DNA of 64,000 bases. Origin: Pseudomonas fluorescens (lineage in GTDB: Bacteria > Pseudomonadota > Gammaproteobacteria > Pseudomonadales > Pseudomonadaceae). A model generated the notes under the pieces. It ran no database searches and was not told the origin of the DNA. It was given only the letters and a program-made list of their open reading frames with translations. The position numbers and the translations under genes are program-made. The stretch's first letter is position 1. Each line of letters starts with the position of its first letter. Location: the NCBI RefSeq assembly GCF_902497895.1, contig NZ_CABVHQ010000010.1, forward strand, positions 1 through 64,000. Reading direction: 5' to 3'. Below are positions 26,604-34,826 of the stretch, in pieces.

Positions 26604-28313
26604 CTACCGCGGTTCGATATGGGCAATCATCAATTGCACGGTTTCCTGGCCGCGGAACTCGTTGAGATCGAGTTTGTAAGCCAGCTCGACCCAGCGAATG
26701 GTCGGGTTCGGCCAGATGTCGCGATCGATGCCGAACGCGATACCGTCGAGTTTCAGCGAACCGCATTCACTTTTGAGCACCACTTTCAAGTGTCGCTCGC
26801 CGACGATGCGCTGCTCGACCAGCTGAAACACTCCATGAAACAGCGGTTCGGGGAAGTGCTGCCCCCAGGGACCCGCGTGGCGCAAGGCCCGGGCCAGTTC
26901 CAGGTGGAACTCTTCGACCGCCAGCGTACCGTCCGAGAGCAGCCGCCCGGTCAGGTCTTCCTCACGCAGTTGGCGACGGACTTCAGCGTCGAAGGCCTCG
27001 GCAAACGCCGGAAAATTCTGCTCCGGCAACGACAGTCCGGCCGCCATGGCGTGGCCACCAAACTTGCTGATCAATTCCGGATGTTTCGCCGCCACCGCAT
27101 CCAGTGCGTCGCGGATATGGAAACCCGGCACCGAACGCGCCGAGCCTTTGAGCATGCCTTCACCCGCATCGGCAAACGCAATGGTCGGGCGGTGGTAGCG
27201 CTCTTTCATACGCGAAGCGAGGATCCCGATGACCCCCTGGTGCCAATCGGCTTCGAACAGGCACAGGCCGAACGGCATCGATTCCAGCGGTAAGTCCTTG
27301 AGCTGGGCCAGGGCTTCGCGCTGCATGCCTTGTTCGATGGATTTGCGGTGCTGGTTCAGTTCATCGAGCTGGGTCGCCATTTCCCGCGCTGAGGCCATAT
27401 CTTCGCTGAGCAGGCATTCGATGCCCAGGCTCATGTCATCCAGGCGCCCTGCTGCGTTCAGACGCGGGCCAATGATAAAGCCCAGGTCGGTGGAGGTGAT
27501 TCGCGAGTGATCGCGCTTGGCGACTTCCAGGATCGCTTTGAGACCTGGCCGTGCACGTCACGCGCGAATCCGCTCAAGCCCCTGGTGCACCAGAATCCGG
27601 TTGTTGGCATCCAGTGGTACCACGTCGGCGACACTGCCCAGCGCCACCAGATCCAGCAGCTCACCGATGTTCGGCTGCGGCTTGCTGTCGTACCGGCCCA
27701 GGCTGCGCAGACGCGCGCGCAACGCCATCAGTACGTAAAAGATCACTCCGACCCCGGCCAGGGCCTTGCTCGGAAACTCGCAACCCGGTTGATTCGGGTT
27801 GACGATGGCGTCCGCCGCCGGCAACTCGTGACCCGGCACGTGGTGGTCGGTGACCAGTACGGTCAGCCCCGCCGCTTTCGCCGCTGCCACACCTTCGACG
27901 CTGGAGATGCCGTTGTCGACGGTGATCAGCAGCTGCGGTTTGCGCTGCAGGGCGACCGCGACAATTTCCGGGGTCAGGCCGTAACCGTATTCGAAACGAT
28001 TGGGCACCAGATAGTCGACGTGAGCGGCACCCAGCAGGCGTAGACCGAGCAGGCCGACCGTACTGGCGGTCGCGCCATCGGCGTCGAAGTCACCGACGAT
28101 CAGGATGCGTTGACGCTGTTCCAGCGCCAGCACCAGCAAATCCACGGCCGCGTCGATACCCTTGAGTTGCTGATACGGGATCAGGCGCGCCAGGCTCTTG
28201 TCCAGTTCAGCCTCCGACTGCACGCCACGGGCCGCGTAGAGACGGGTCAACAACGGTGGCAGGTCACCGAGAAACGGCAGGACAGCGGGCAACAGGCGGG
28301 GTTCGATACGCAT
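26604..28313 (-). pseudogene. recJ: recJ exonuclease gene interrupted by an in-frame TGA
   Basis: RecJ degrades single-stranded DNA 5' to 3' in recombination and mismatch repair. The frame from ATG 28313 to 26604 spans 570 codons, the full length of Pseudomonas RecJ, but codon 252 is TGA (27560-27558). Before it are the DHH-domain motifs GDFDADGA (75-81), VDNG and TDHH (155-158). After it, in the same frame, come RARPGLKAILEVAK, the GPRLNAAGRLDD region and the DHHA1 signature GGHAMAAGLSL. A single G-to-T change of a GGA glycine codon would explain it. Either recJ was lost recently, the stop is read through, or it is a base-call error. A shortened C-terminal piece could start at ATG 27434 but would lack the active site. 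Confidence 0.9.
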
Positions 28314-28380
28314 GGGACGAGGGATTCTACTCTTCAGGAGATGGGATCAAACACAGGTGATGCAGACGAAAGGCGAAGAA

Positions 28381-28923
28381 TCAGCCGCGCTCGCCGGTCA
28401 GCCACTGCAGCTGGACTTCGTGCTGACCGCGATCGTCGGTGACGAAAATCGTGCCTTCGCTGATCATCACGTCCCACTTGATGACCCGCGGCATGTCTTT
28501 GGCCAGCACTTCCAGAATCTCTTGCGGCACCGCGGCGATGTTGACGTTTTTCAGGTTTTTCACCGCCGGGATCACTTTGGTTTCCCAGACCCGCAGGCTG
28601 CCATAGGCCAGCAAACTGGTGCGTTCGGTACGACGCGAGCACCAGGTCAGGCGATCGGCGTCCGGCTGGCCGACTTCGATCCAGTGCAGGACACGGTCAT
28701 CCAGGCTTTTTTCCCACAGGGCGGGTTCGTCTACTTCTGACAGACCGCGACCAAAGGACAGCTGCTCGTTGTACCAAAAGGCGTAGGCCAACAGGCGCAC
28801 GGTCATCCGTTCTTCGGTTTCCGAAGGATGGCGGGCGATGGTCTGCTTGACGCTTTGGTATACCCCACGATCGAGGTCAGTAAGGTTCAGTTCAAACTTG
28901 TAGGTCGTGGACGGCTGGGCCAT
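28381..28923 (-). CDS. yaeQ: YaeQ family protein
   Basis: A 180-residue protein matching E. coli YaeQ (181 residues): YKFELNLTDLDRGVY at the N-terminus, RMTVRLLAYAFWYNE, and the C-terminal QHEVQLQWL. The family has a PD-(D/E)XK nuclease-like fold, but no nuclease activity is established and its function is unsettled. The ATG at 28923 is preferred to the longer open frame because family similarity begins there. It lies 67 bases upstream of recJ on the same strand. Confidence 0.9.
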   Translation of the reverse strand: MAQPSTTYKFELNLTDLDRGVYQSVKQTIARHPSETEERMTVRLLAYAFWYNEQLSFGRGLSEVDEPALWEKSLDDRVLHWIEVGQPDADRLTWCSRRTERTSLLAYGSLRVWETKVIPAVKNLKNVNIAAVPQEILEVLAKDMPRVIKWDVMISEGTIFVTDDRGQHEVQLQWLTGERG

Positions 28924-29072
28924 GAACGGGCTTCTTGATACGAGGAAAGGCGGCAAGTCTAACCGATGCGCAGGCCAATCAACGAATCCCGACACTCATC
29001 AACCTTTAGCCGGACCGCCGGGCTATGTTAAAACCCTCTCTCCGTTCAGCCGTTTGTCTTACAGGATTTCCC

Positions 29073-30272
29073 ATGCCGCTCACCGCCAAACCGCTTGCCG
29101 GGGTTAAAGTCATCGAACTCGGCACCTTGATCGCCGGGCCATTCGCATCGCGCATCTGCGGCGAATTCGGCGCCGAGGTGATCAAGGTCGAATCCCCGGA
29201 CGGCGGCGATCCGTTGCGCAAATGGCGCAAGCTCTATGAAGGGACTTCGCTGTGGTGGTTCGTCCAGGCGCGCAACAAGAAATCCCTGACCTTGAACCTG
29301 AAACACCCGGACGGGCTGGCGATTCTCAAACAGCTGCTCAGTGAAGCCGACATCCTCATCGAAAACTTCCGCCCCGGCGTGCTGGAAAAGCTCGGCCTCG
29401 GCTGGGAGGTTTTACATGCGCTGAACCCGAAACTGGTGATGGTGCGCCTCTCCGGTTTCGGTCAGACCGGGCCGATGAAGGATCAACCGGGTTTTGGCGC
29501 GGTCGGCGAATCCATGGGCGGCTTGCGCTACATCACCGGCTTCGAGGACCGGCCACCGGTACGCACTGGCATTTCCATCGGTGACTCGATTGCCGCGCTC
29601 TGGGGCGTGATTGGCGCGCTGATGGCGCTGCGTCACCGAGAGGTCAATGGCGGTCAGGGGCAGGTGGTGGACGTCGCGCTGTATGAAGCGATCTTCGCCA
29701 TGATGGAAAGCATGGTTCCGGAGTTCGACGTCTTCGGCTTTATCCGTGAGCGCACCGGTAACATCATGCCCGGGATCACACCCTCCTCCATCCACACCAG
29801 CGCCGACGGCAAGCACGTGCAGATCGGCGCCAATGGCGACGCCATCTTCAAGCGCTTCATGCAGGCGATCGGTCGCACGGATCTGGCTGAAGATCCGACC
29901 CTGGGCAGCAATGATGGGCGCGACGGCCGGCGCGATGAACTATACGGGGTGATCGATCGCTGGGTCAGTTCATTGCCACTGGACGCGGTGATCGAGCAAT
30001 TGAACCTGGCCGAAGTACCCGCCAGCCGGATCTTCAGCGCTGAAGACATGCTCAGCGATCCGCAATTTCTCGCCCGTGAAATGTTCCTGCAGGCCAAACT
30101 GCCCGATGGCAAAGCCTTCAAGATGCCGGGTATCGTACCGAAACTCTCGGATACCCCGGGCACATCCGAGTGGGTCGGGCCACAGCTCGGCGAACATAAC
30201 GCGCAGGTGCTCAACGAGCTTGGCTACGACGCCGAGCAAATCGCCCGCCTGCGTGTAGTCGGGGCTATCTAA
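29073..30272 (+). CDS. Class III (CaiB/BaiF) CoA transferase
   Basis: Moves CoA between carboxylic acids, in the cytosol; actual substrates are not deducible. The 399-residue protein has the family opening LAGVKVIELGTLIAGPFASR, the RNKKSLTLNLKHPDG segment, and Asp171 in SIGDSIAALW at the position of the catalytic Asp of formyl-CoA transferase. ATG 29073 has AGGA six bases upstream. It begins a plus-strand pair with the secreted protein gene that starts 16 bases after it. Confidence 0.92.
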   Translation: MPLTAKPLAGVKVIELGTLIAGPFASRICGEFGAEVIKVESPDGGDPLRKWRKLYEGTSLWWFVQARNKKSLTLNLKHPDGLAILKQLLSEADILIENFRPGVLEKLGLGWEVLHALNPKLVMVRLSGFGQTGPMKDQPGFGAVGESMGGLRYITGFEDRPPVRTGISIGDSIAALWGVIGALMALRHREVNGGQGQVVDVALYEAIFAMMESMVPEFDVFGFIRERTGNIMPGITPSSIHTSADGKHVQIGANGDAIFKRFMQAIGRTDLAEDPTLGSNDGRDGRRDELYGVIDRWVSSLPLDAVIEQLNLAEVPASRIFSAEDMLSDPQFLAREMFLQAKLPDGKAFKMPGIVPKLSDTPGTSEWVGPQLGEHNAQVLNELGYDAEQIARLRVVGAI

Positions 30273-30288
30273 GCTGAGGTGCTTGTCT

Positions 30289-31158
30289 TTGATTCGCTTG
30301 TTGAACATTTTTCCGTTGCTGGCGTGCCTGCTGGCAGTGCCAGGGGCCGCTCAGGCCAAGGAGACGCTGACTTGGTTGTTGCGCGACTTGCCGCCCTTGA
30401 CGATTTTCGAGGGACCGCAAAAAGGCCGGGGGGCGATCGATCAATTGATTCCGCTCCTGATCGCCAGCCTGCCGGAGTACGAGCACCAGATTGTGCGGGT
30501 CAACCGAGCGCGCGGCATGCAAATGCTCCGTGCCCCCTCATTCACCTGCGATCCTTCGCTGATCTGGAATAAGGAGCGTGCGCAGCGGATCGTGTATTCG
30601 ATAACGAGCCTCAGGATCATCAGCAACGGCCTGGCGGTGCGCCTTCAAGACCGCGCGACCCTGGCGCCGTTCATTAGCGACGGTAAAGTCGACCTGGCCT
30701 CACTGCTGACCGCTGGCGGCAAGAAACTCGGGGTGATTGCCGAGCGCAGCTATGGTCAACCGGTGGACGACCTGCTGCAACGGGCAGCGGCCGAAGCATT
30801 GACGACGCACTATGGCAATGACGCTCTGGGTAGCCTGTTGCAAATGCAGCGTCTGGGCCGTCTGACCGCGTTACTGGGCTATTGGCCGGAAATCCGTTAC
30901 CAGGCGCAACAGCAAGGCATATCACCCGCTGAGCTGGCGTTCTACCCAATCAAAGGCACGGAAAAATACCAGTCGATCCATGTCGGTTGCTCGGATACCG
31001 CACCAGGGCATCAAGCCATCACCCGCATCAACAGGGCCTTGGGTAATTTGCGTCAAGACACACTGAGCGGATTCTATGCTGCGTGGCTTGATCCACAGAT
31101 GCGTCGCGATTATCTGGAAGACACCAAGGCATTTTTCCAGGGCTCATCGGAGCAATGA
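30289..31158 (+). CDS. Secreted solute-binding-like protein (TIGR02285-type)
   Basis: About 289 residues with a signal peptide (LLNIFPLLACLLAVPGAAQAKE) and a mature part like the periplasmic amino-acid-binding fold: TWLLRDLPPLTIFEG near the start, and KLGVIAERSYGQPVDDLL in the second lobe. No transporter genes are adjacent, so it may be a sensor or orphan binding protein. No ATG fits; TTG at 30289 has GAGG nine bases upstream, and a TTG at 30283 is the alternative. It is probably co-transcribed with the CoA transferase and followed by a hairpin terminator. Confidence 0.75.
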   Translation: MIRLLNIFPLLACLLAVPGAAQAKETLTWLLRDLPPLTIFEGPQKGRGAIDQLIPLLIASLPEYEHQIVRVNRARGMQMLRAPSFTCDPSLIWNKERAQRIVYSITSLRIISNGLAVRLQDRATLAPFISDGKVDLASLLTAGGKKLGVIAERSYGQPVDDLLQRAAAEALTTHYGNDALGSLLQMQRLGRLTALLGYWPEIRYQAQQQGISPAELAFYPIKGTEKYQSIHVGCSDTAPGHQAITRINRALGNLRQDTLSGFYAAWLDPQMRRDYLEDTKAFFQGSSEQ

Positions 31159-31177
31159 CAAACGCCAGACAAAAAGA

Positions 31178-31209
31178 AACCCCGAGAAGTGGGGAGACGA
31201 CTCGGGGTT
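31178..31209 (+). terminator. Hairpin after the solute-binding-like gene
   Basis: AACCCCGAG pairs with CTCGGGGTT over nine bases around a 14-base loop, starting 20 bases after the stop codon. The downstream T-run is weak. Confidence 0.65.
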
Positions 31210-31325
31210 AAACGTGGCCAATTAAGACCAGTACAACAAGCTACAAGCACCGGAGCACAATGCTTGATCCTGTTGTATAAAATCTGACTGCCCCGACGGC
31301 ATTAAGGTTCCCCAAATACAAAAAA

Positions 31326-31613
31326 TCAATTGTTCCTGGCGAGCGCCTTGCCCTGTGCTGCATTGCGCAACGCGGCAATAACACAGGGTTCGAGGCGCCC
31401 TTCGGCGATCAACACGTCACGATGCAGGCCGTCGACGACATCTGTCAGCGAACGCTGGTCGGTCAACTGGGCCTGATTGAACTCCCGCTCGACCACAATG
31501 GCCCCGGCGGCATTCTTCAAGGTCACCAGGCATTCGCCATGGGCACCCGACGGGGTCAGGGCTACGTGATAGGGACTCAACGCCTCCCCCAGTAACAGGC
31601 TGATACTTTCCAT
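31326..31613 (-). CDS. Small DUF3509-like protein
   Basis: A 95-residue soluble protein starting MESISLLLGEALSPYHVALTPSG and containing the GECLVTLKNAAGAIVVERE beta-rich segment and a DVVDGLHRDVLIAEGRLEP helix. Its size and pattern fit DUF3509, a small Pseudomonas family of unknown role. The ATG at 31613 is used; a GTG at 31625 is also in frame. It is monocistronic. The 160 bases up to the sensor gene show no further gene. Confidence 0.65.
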   Translation of the reverse strand: MESISLLLGEALSPYHVALTPSGAHGECLVTLKNAAGAIVVEREFNQAQLTDQRSLTDVVDGLHRDVLIAEGRLEPCVIAALRNAAQGKALARNN

Positions 31614-31785
31614 CTCGATCACCACTCAATAGTCCGAAAACAAAGTGCCTAAGGGCGTGTGTCCACAGTAAATGACCACTGGCCCGTGAAGAAAGTTCGT
31701 CAGGTCGACCGAAAGCGCGCCCCATCAATGTGAATGGGTAGAGCATGCCGGTGAAAGATGACAAAAAGAAAACTGCTGTCCCGCG

Positions 31786-33147
31786 TCAATCGGCGTCAGA
31801 CTCTTTGCGCTCATTGAAATCGATCCAGCCACCCAGCAATCCCCGCAACTGCCCCTCGGCACTGTAGAACGGGACCGTCCACTGATAGACATTCATCACA
31901 CCGGTCTTGAGCCTCAACTGTCGATTGACGAACCTGGTTTTTTGCGTTTTCAACTGCTCCATGAGCTCCCCATGCAGCTGCTCGGCGGTCTCCCTGGGAA
32001 AGACATCGACCTCTGTCAAACGGCGCCCCTGAATCTGATCCTGGCGAACCGACAACCTCTCTTCATAGCTTTTGTTGCACATGACCAGGCGCGCTTGCAG
32101 ATCGCGGACAAAAACCGGATCGGGAAAGGCATTGAGCAGCACTTGTTCAAAAGCCAGTTGATCCTTGAGTTGTCTTTCGACCTTTAGACGCTGTTGCACC
32201 TGAAGCTTGAGCCGACGATTCCAGACCAGGGAAATCAATCCAGACACCATGGCGATAACCGCGCCCCAACACACCCAGCGCGAAACGCGTTGCCACAAAG
32301 AGGCCGGAGCTGCAGGCGTGATGCTGCCCACCCACTTCTGGCGAATAGCCTGCAACTCGGCGGCGGTGAACGCATCAAGAGCCTTGTTGAGGATACTCAA
32401 CAACTGTGGCTGGCTTTTACGTATAGCCAAATGATCGGACGCCCATTTGCCTTCGACACGGCTTCCCACCTTGAGTTGTCCTCGCGGATATAACTGCGCG
32501 CCCGTCTCGTTCTCGATAGTCACATCCGCCTCGCCACTTTCGACCAGGGCCCGGGCTTCGGCATAGGTCTTGACCAAGCGCAGACGAATATCCGGATAGT
32601 CAGCTTTGATGCCGGCCTCCAAAGCATGTCGTTCCGGTAGCGCCAGAACCCTCCCCGCAAGCTGTTCCAGGGAAATCCATGGGGAATCGTCTGCCCGGAT
32701 CACGAAGACCCAGCCCGATCCTCCAAAGGCATGGCTGAAACTTAGAAACGCTTTGCGCTCGTCATTGACCGCAAGGGTGGTGCTCATGTCCGCCTTGCCG
32801 CTTTCCAGCAGCTCAAGCATCTGAGCGTTGGAAAAGGTTTCCTCATGGATGAACTGCAAACCCGTCAGCGATGAAATGCGCTTGAGGATATCGCTGTTCC
32901 ATCCGGCCCACTGCCCGCGCTTGTCCTTGAACAGATACAGCGGATATTGCAATGAGGCCACTATGACTTGAGGGTGTTCACGGATCCATTCCAGCTCTGC
33001 TGCATCAAGCCTTGGCCTTTTGTCGGCGATAGAGGTTTCGGGGGCAAACGATCCGCCGTGAACCGCCAGGGCTGGATGGCCGAAAGCCATCGCTGCGAAA
33101 AACAACCACCGGCACAGGCCTGGTTTGAACCTGATAAAAAACTGCAT
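31786..33147 (-). CDS. BvgS/EvgS-like sensor lacking a kinase domain (periplasmic domain-TM-PAS)
   Basis: A 453-residue protein: signal peptide (about 1-27, ending PALAVHGG), one periplasmic Venus-flytrap domain (about 45-275, with IREHPQVIVASLQYPLYLF and ISLEQLAGRVLALPERHALE), a transmembrane helix (about 285-303), a linker helix, and a PAS domain (about 330-450, with LLNAFPDPVFVRDLQARLVMCN). BvgS and EvgS continue into a histidine kinase after the PAS; this one stops at GGWIDFNERKESDAD. No kinase fragment follows. GGAG lies five bases before the ATG at 33147. It may be a truncated sensor or a partner for another kinase. It is alone between two terminator-bounded units. Confidence 0.8.
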   Translation of the reverse strand: MQFFIRFKPGLCRWLFFAAMAFGHPALAVHGGSFAPETSIADKRPRLDAAELEWIREHPQVIVASLQYPLYLFKDKRGQWAGWNSDILKRISSLTGLQFIHEETFSNAQMLELLESGKADMSTTLAVNDERKAFLSFSHAFGGSGWVFVIRADDSPWISLEQLAGRVLALPERHALEAGIKADYPDIRLRLVKTYAEARALVESGEADVTIENETGAQLYPRGQLKVGSRVEGKWASDHLAIRKSQPQLLSILNKALDAFTAAELQAIRQKWVGSITPAAPASLWQRVSRWVCWGAVIAMVSGLISLVWNRRLKLQVQQRLKVERQLKDQLAFEQVLLNAFPDPVFVRDLQARLVMCNKSYEERLSVRQDQIQGRRLTEVDVFPRETAEQLHGELMEQLKTQKTRFVNRQLRLKTGVMNVYQWTVPFYSAEGQLRGLLGGWIDFNERKESDAD

Positions 33148-33221
33148 TACCACTCCCTTCACAGCCACTCGTCCGTCCTTCAATGGCGAAACTACGACAA
33201 GTGTGGCACGCAGAAATGAGA

Positions 33222-33243
33222 AAGCCCGTCAGGAGACGGGCTT
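33222..33243 (-). terminator. Intrinsic terminator of thrC
   Basis: AAGCCCGTC and GACGGGCTT form a 9-bp stem with a four-base loop, followed by T-rich sequence on the minus strand. It lies 23 bases after the thrC stop. Confidence 0.85.
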
Positions 33244-33266
33244 CAATTTGTGACAGATCTAGTCAA

Positions 33267-34676
33267 TCAAAGAGGTTTTCCGCGGTTGCCATGCTGACTG
33301 ACAAAGGCCTGCACAGCTTTCAGGTCATTGGCCAACACAGTGCAGCGTTCATCTCGCTCGAACAAATCAGAAAGATGAGCCGGCAGTTCAAGGGCTTTTC
33401 CTACGCCGGCTTTTTCCACGGCTTCAGGAAACTTGACCGGGTGAGCCGTTCCCAGAATCACCATCGGGATGTCCAGGCTGCGACGGCATTCACGCGCAGC
33501 CTTGACGCCGATGGCCGTATGCGGATCGAGCAACTCGCCGCTTTGGGCGAAGACTTCAGCGATGGTTTCGCAGGTTTGCGCATCATCGACCGCCAGCGAA
33601 TCGAACAGCTTGCGCGTTTCGGTCCAGCGCTCGTCGTCGACGCTGAAACCGCCGCCCTGCTTGAAGGTTTCCATCAGGTCGGCCAGTGCAGCGCCATTGC
33701 GACCGTGCATATCGAACAACAGGCGTTCGAAGTTCGACGAGACCATGATGTCCATCGATGGCGACAGGGTCGCGTGCAGGGTTTGCTTGACGTACTGATT
33801 GCCACTCATGAAGCGGTGCAGGATGTCGTTACGGTTGGTGGCGACGATCAATTGATTGATCGGCAGACCCATGTTGCGTGCCAGGTAGCCGGCGAAAATA
33901 TCGCCGAAGTTGCCGGTCGGCACCGAGAACGATACCGAACGGGCCGGACCGCCCAGCTGCAGGGATGCATGGAAGTAGTAAACGATCTGGGCCATGATCC
34001 GCGCCCAGTTGATCGAGTTTACCGCGACCAGGCGCGTGCCCTTGAGGAAGCTCTGGTCGGCGAAGCTGGCCTTGACCATTTCCTGGCAGTCATCGAAGTT
34101 GCCTTCGATGGCGATGTTGTGGATGTTCTCGCCGAAGAGGGTCGTCATCTGCCGACGCTGAACCTCGGACACGCGGTTATGCGGGTGCAGGATGAAGATA
34201 TCGACGTTTTCGCAGTGCTTGCAGCCCTCGATTGCCGCCGAACCGGTATCACCGGAAGTGGCACCGATGATGACCACCCGTTCACCGCGTTTTTCCAGCA
34301 CGTAATCGAGCAGGCGACCCAGCAGTTGCAGGGCAAAGTCCTTGAACGCCAGGGTTGGGCCATGGAACAGTTCAAGCACCCATTCGTTGCCGTTCAGCTG
34401 ACGCAACGGCGCCACGGCATCGTGGGAGAACACTGCGTAGGTTTCTTCAAGAATCTTTTTGAAATCGGCATCCGGAATACTGCCGGTAACGAACGGGCGC
34501 ATCACCCGGTAGGCCAGTTCGTGGTACGGCAGACCAGCCCAGGAAGCGATTTCTTCCTGGGTGAAACGTGGCAGGTTTTCCGGCACGTACAGGCCGCCAT
34601 CGCTGGCCAGACCAGCCAACAGGACTTCTTCGAAATTCAGGGCCGGTGCCTGGCCGCGGGTACTGATATAGCGCAT
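33267..34676 (-). CDS. thrC: Threonine synthase
   Basis: Last step of threonine synthesis, converting O-phosphohomoserine to threonine with pyridoxal phosphate. The 469-residue length and opening MRYISTRG fit the gamma-proteobacterial type. The PLP Lys is in LAFKDFALQLLG, and ATSGDTGSAAIEG is the phosphate-binding loop. It lies 150 bases after hom, a gap filled by repeat sequence. The ribosome site AAGG lies within a small AAACC/GGTTT hairpin immediately before the ATG. Confidence 0.98.
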   Translation of the reverse strand: MRYISTRGQAPALNFEEVLLAGLASDGGLYVPENLPRFTQEEIASWAGLPYHELAYRVMRPFVTGSIPDADFKKILEETYAVFSHDAVAPLRQLNGNEWVLELFHGPTLAFKDFALQLLGRLLDYVLEKRGERVVIIGATSGDTGSAAIEGCKHCENVDIFILHPHNRVSEVQRRQMTTLFGENIHNIAIEGNFDDCQEMVKASFADQSFLKGTRLVAVNSINWARIMAQIVYYFHASLQLGGPARSVSFSVPTGNFGDIFAGYLARNMGLPINQLIVATNRNDILHRFMSGNQYVKQTLHATLSPSMDIMVSSNFERLLFDMHGRNGAALADLMETFKQGGGFSVDDERWTETRKLFDSLAVDDAQTCETIAEVFAQSGELLDPHTAIGVKAARECRRSLDIPMVILGTAHPVKFPEAVEKAGVGKALELPAHLSDLFERDERCTVLANDLKAVQAFVSQHGNRGKPL

Positions 34677-34702
34677 AAGATCAAACCTTCGGTTTGGGCT
34701 GT

Positions 34703-34824
34703 AAGCTACAAGCTACAAGCTGCAAGACAAAAGCGACTCGGCTCTTACTTGCAGCTTGAAGTTTGAAGCTTGCCGCTGTGTTGATTGCTTTTACTTGCAG
34801 CTTGTAGCTAGAAGCTTGCAGCTG
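34703..34824. repeat. AGCTACAAGCTGCAAG repeat cluster between hom and thrC
   Basis: Copies of AGCTACAAGCTGCAAG (34711-34726) and its perfect complement CTTGCAGCTTGTAGCT (34794-34809), plus a diverged third copy at 34748-34778, fill the hom-thrC gap. The 16-bp perfect pairing could fold the intercistronic RNA into a long hairpin. The unit differs from the other repeat families in this window. Confidence 0.85.
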
Positions 34825-34826
34825 CC

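Noticed and set aside
27558-27560. Selenocysteine or recoded TGA in recJ
   Set aside because: RecJ has no Cys or Sec at this site and I see no SECIS-like hairpin after the codon; nonsense mutation or error is simpler.
31417-31764. Kinase remnant after the PAS sensor
   Set aside because: The frame at this place has no histidine-kinase motifs (no H-box or N-box) and lies mostly over the DUF3509-like gene.
33183-34766. Open frame on the plus strand over thrC, 527 codons
   Set aside because: Antisense to thrC and crosses its terminator and the upstream repeat region.
34703-34824. CRISPR-like array between hom and thrC
   Set aside because: Repeats are inverted and irregular, with no uniform spacers and no cas genes.
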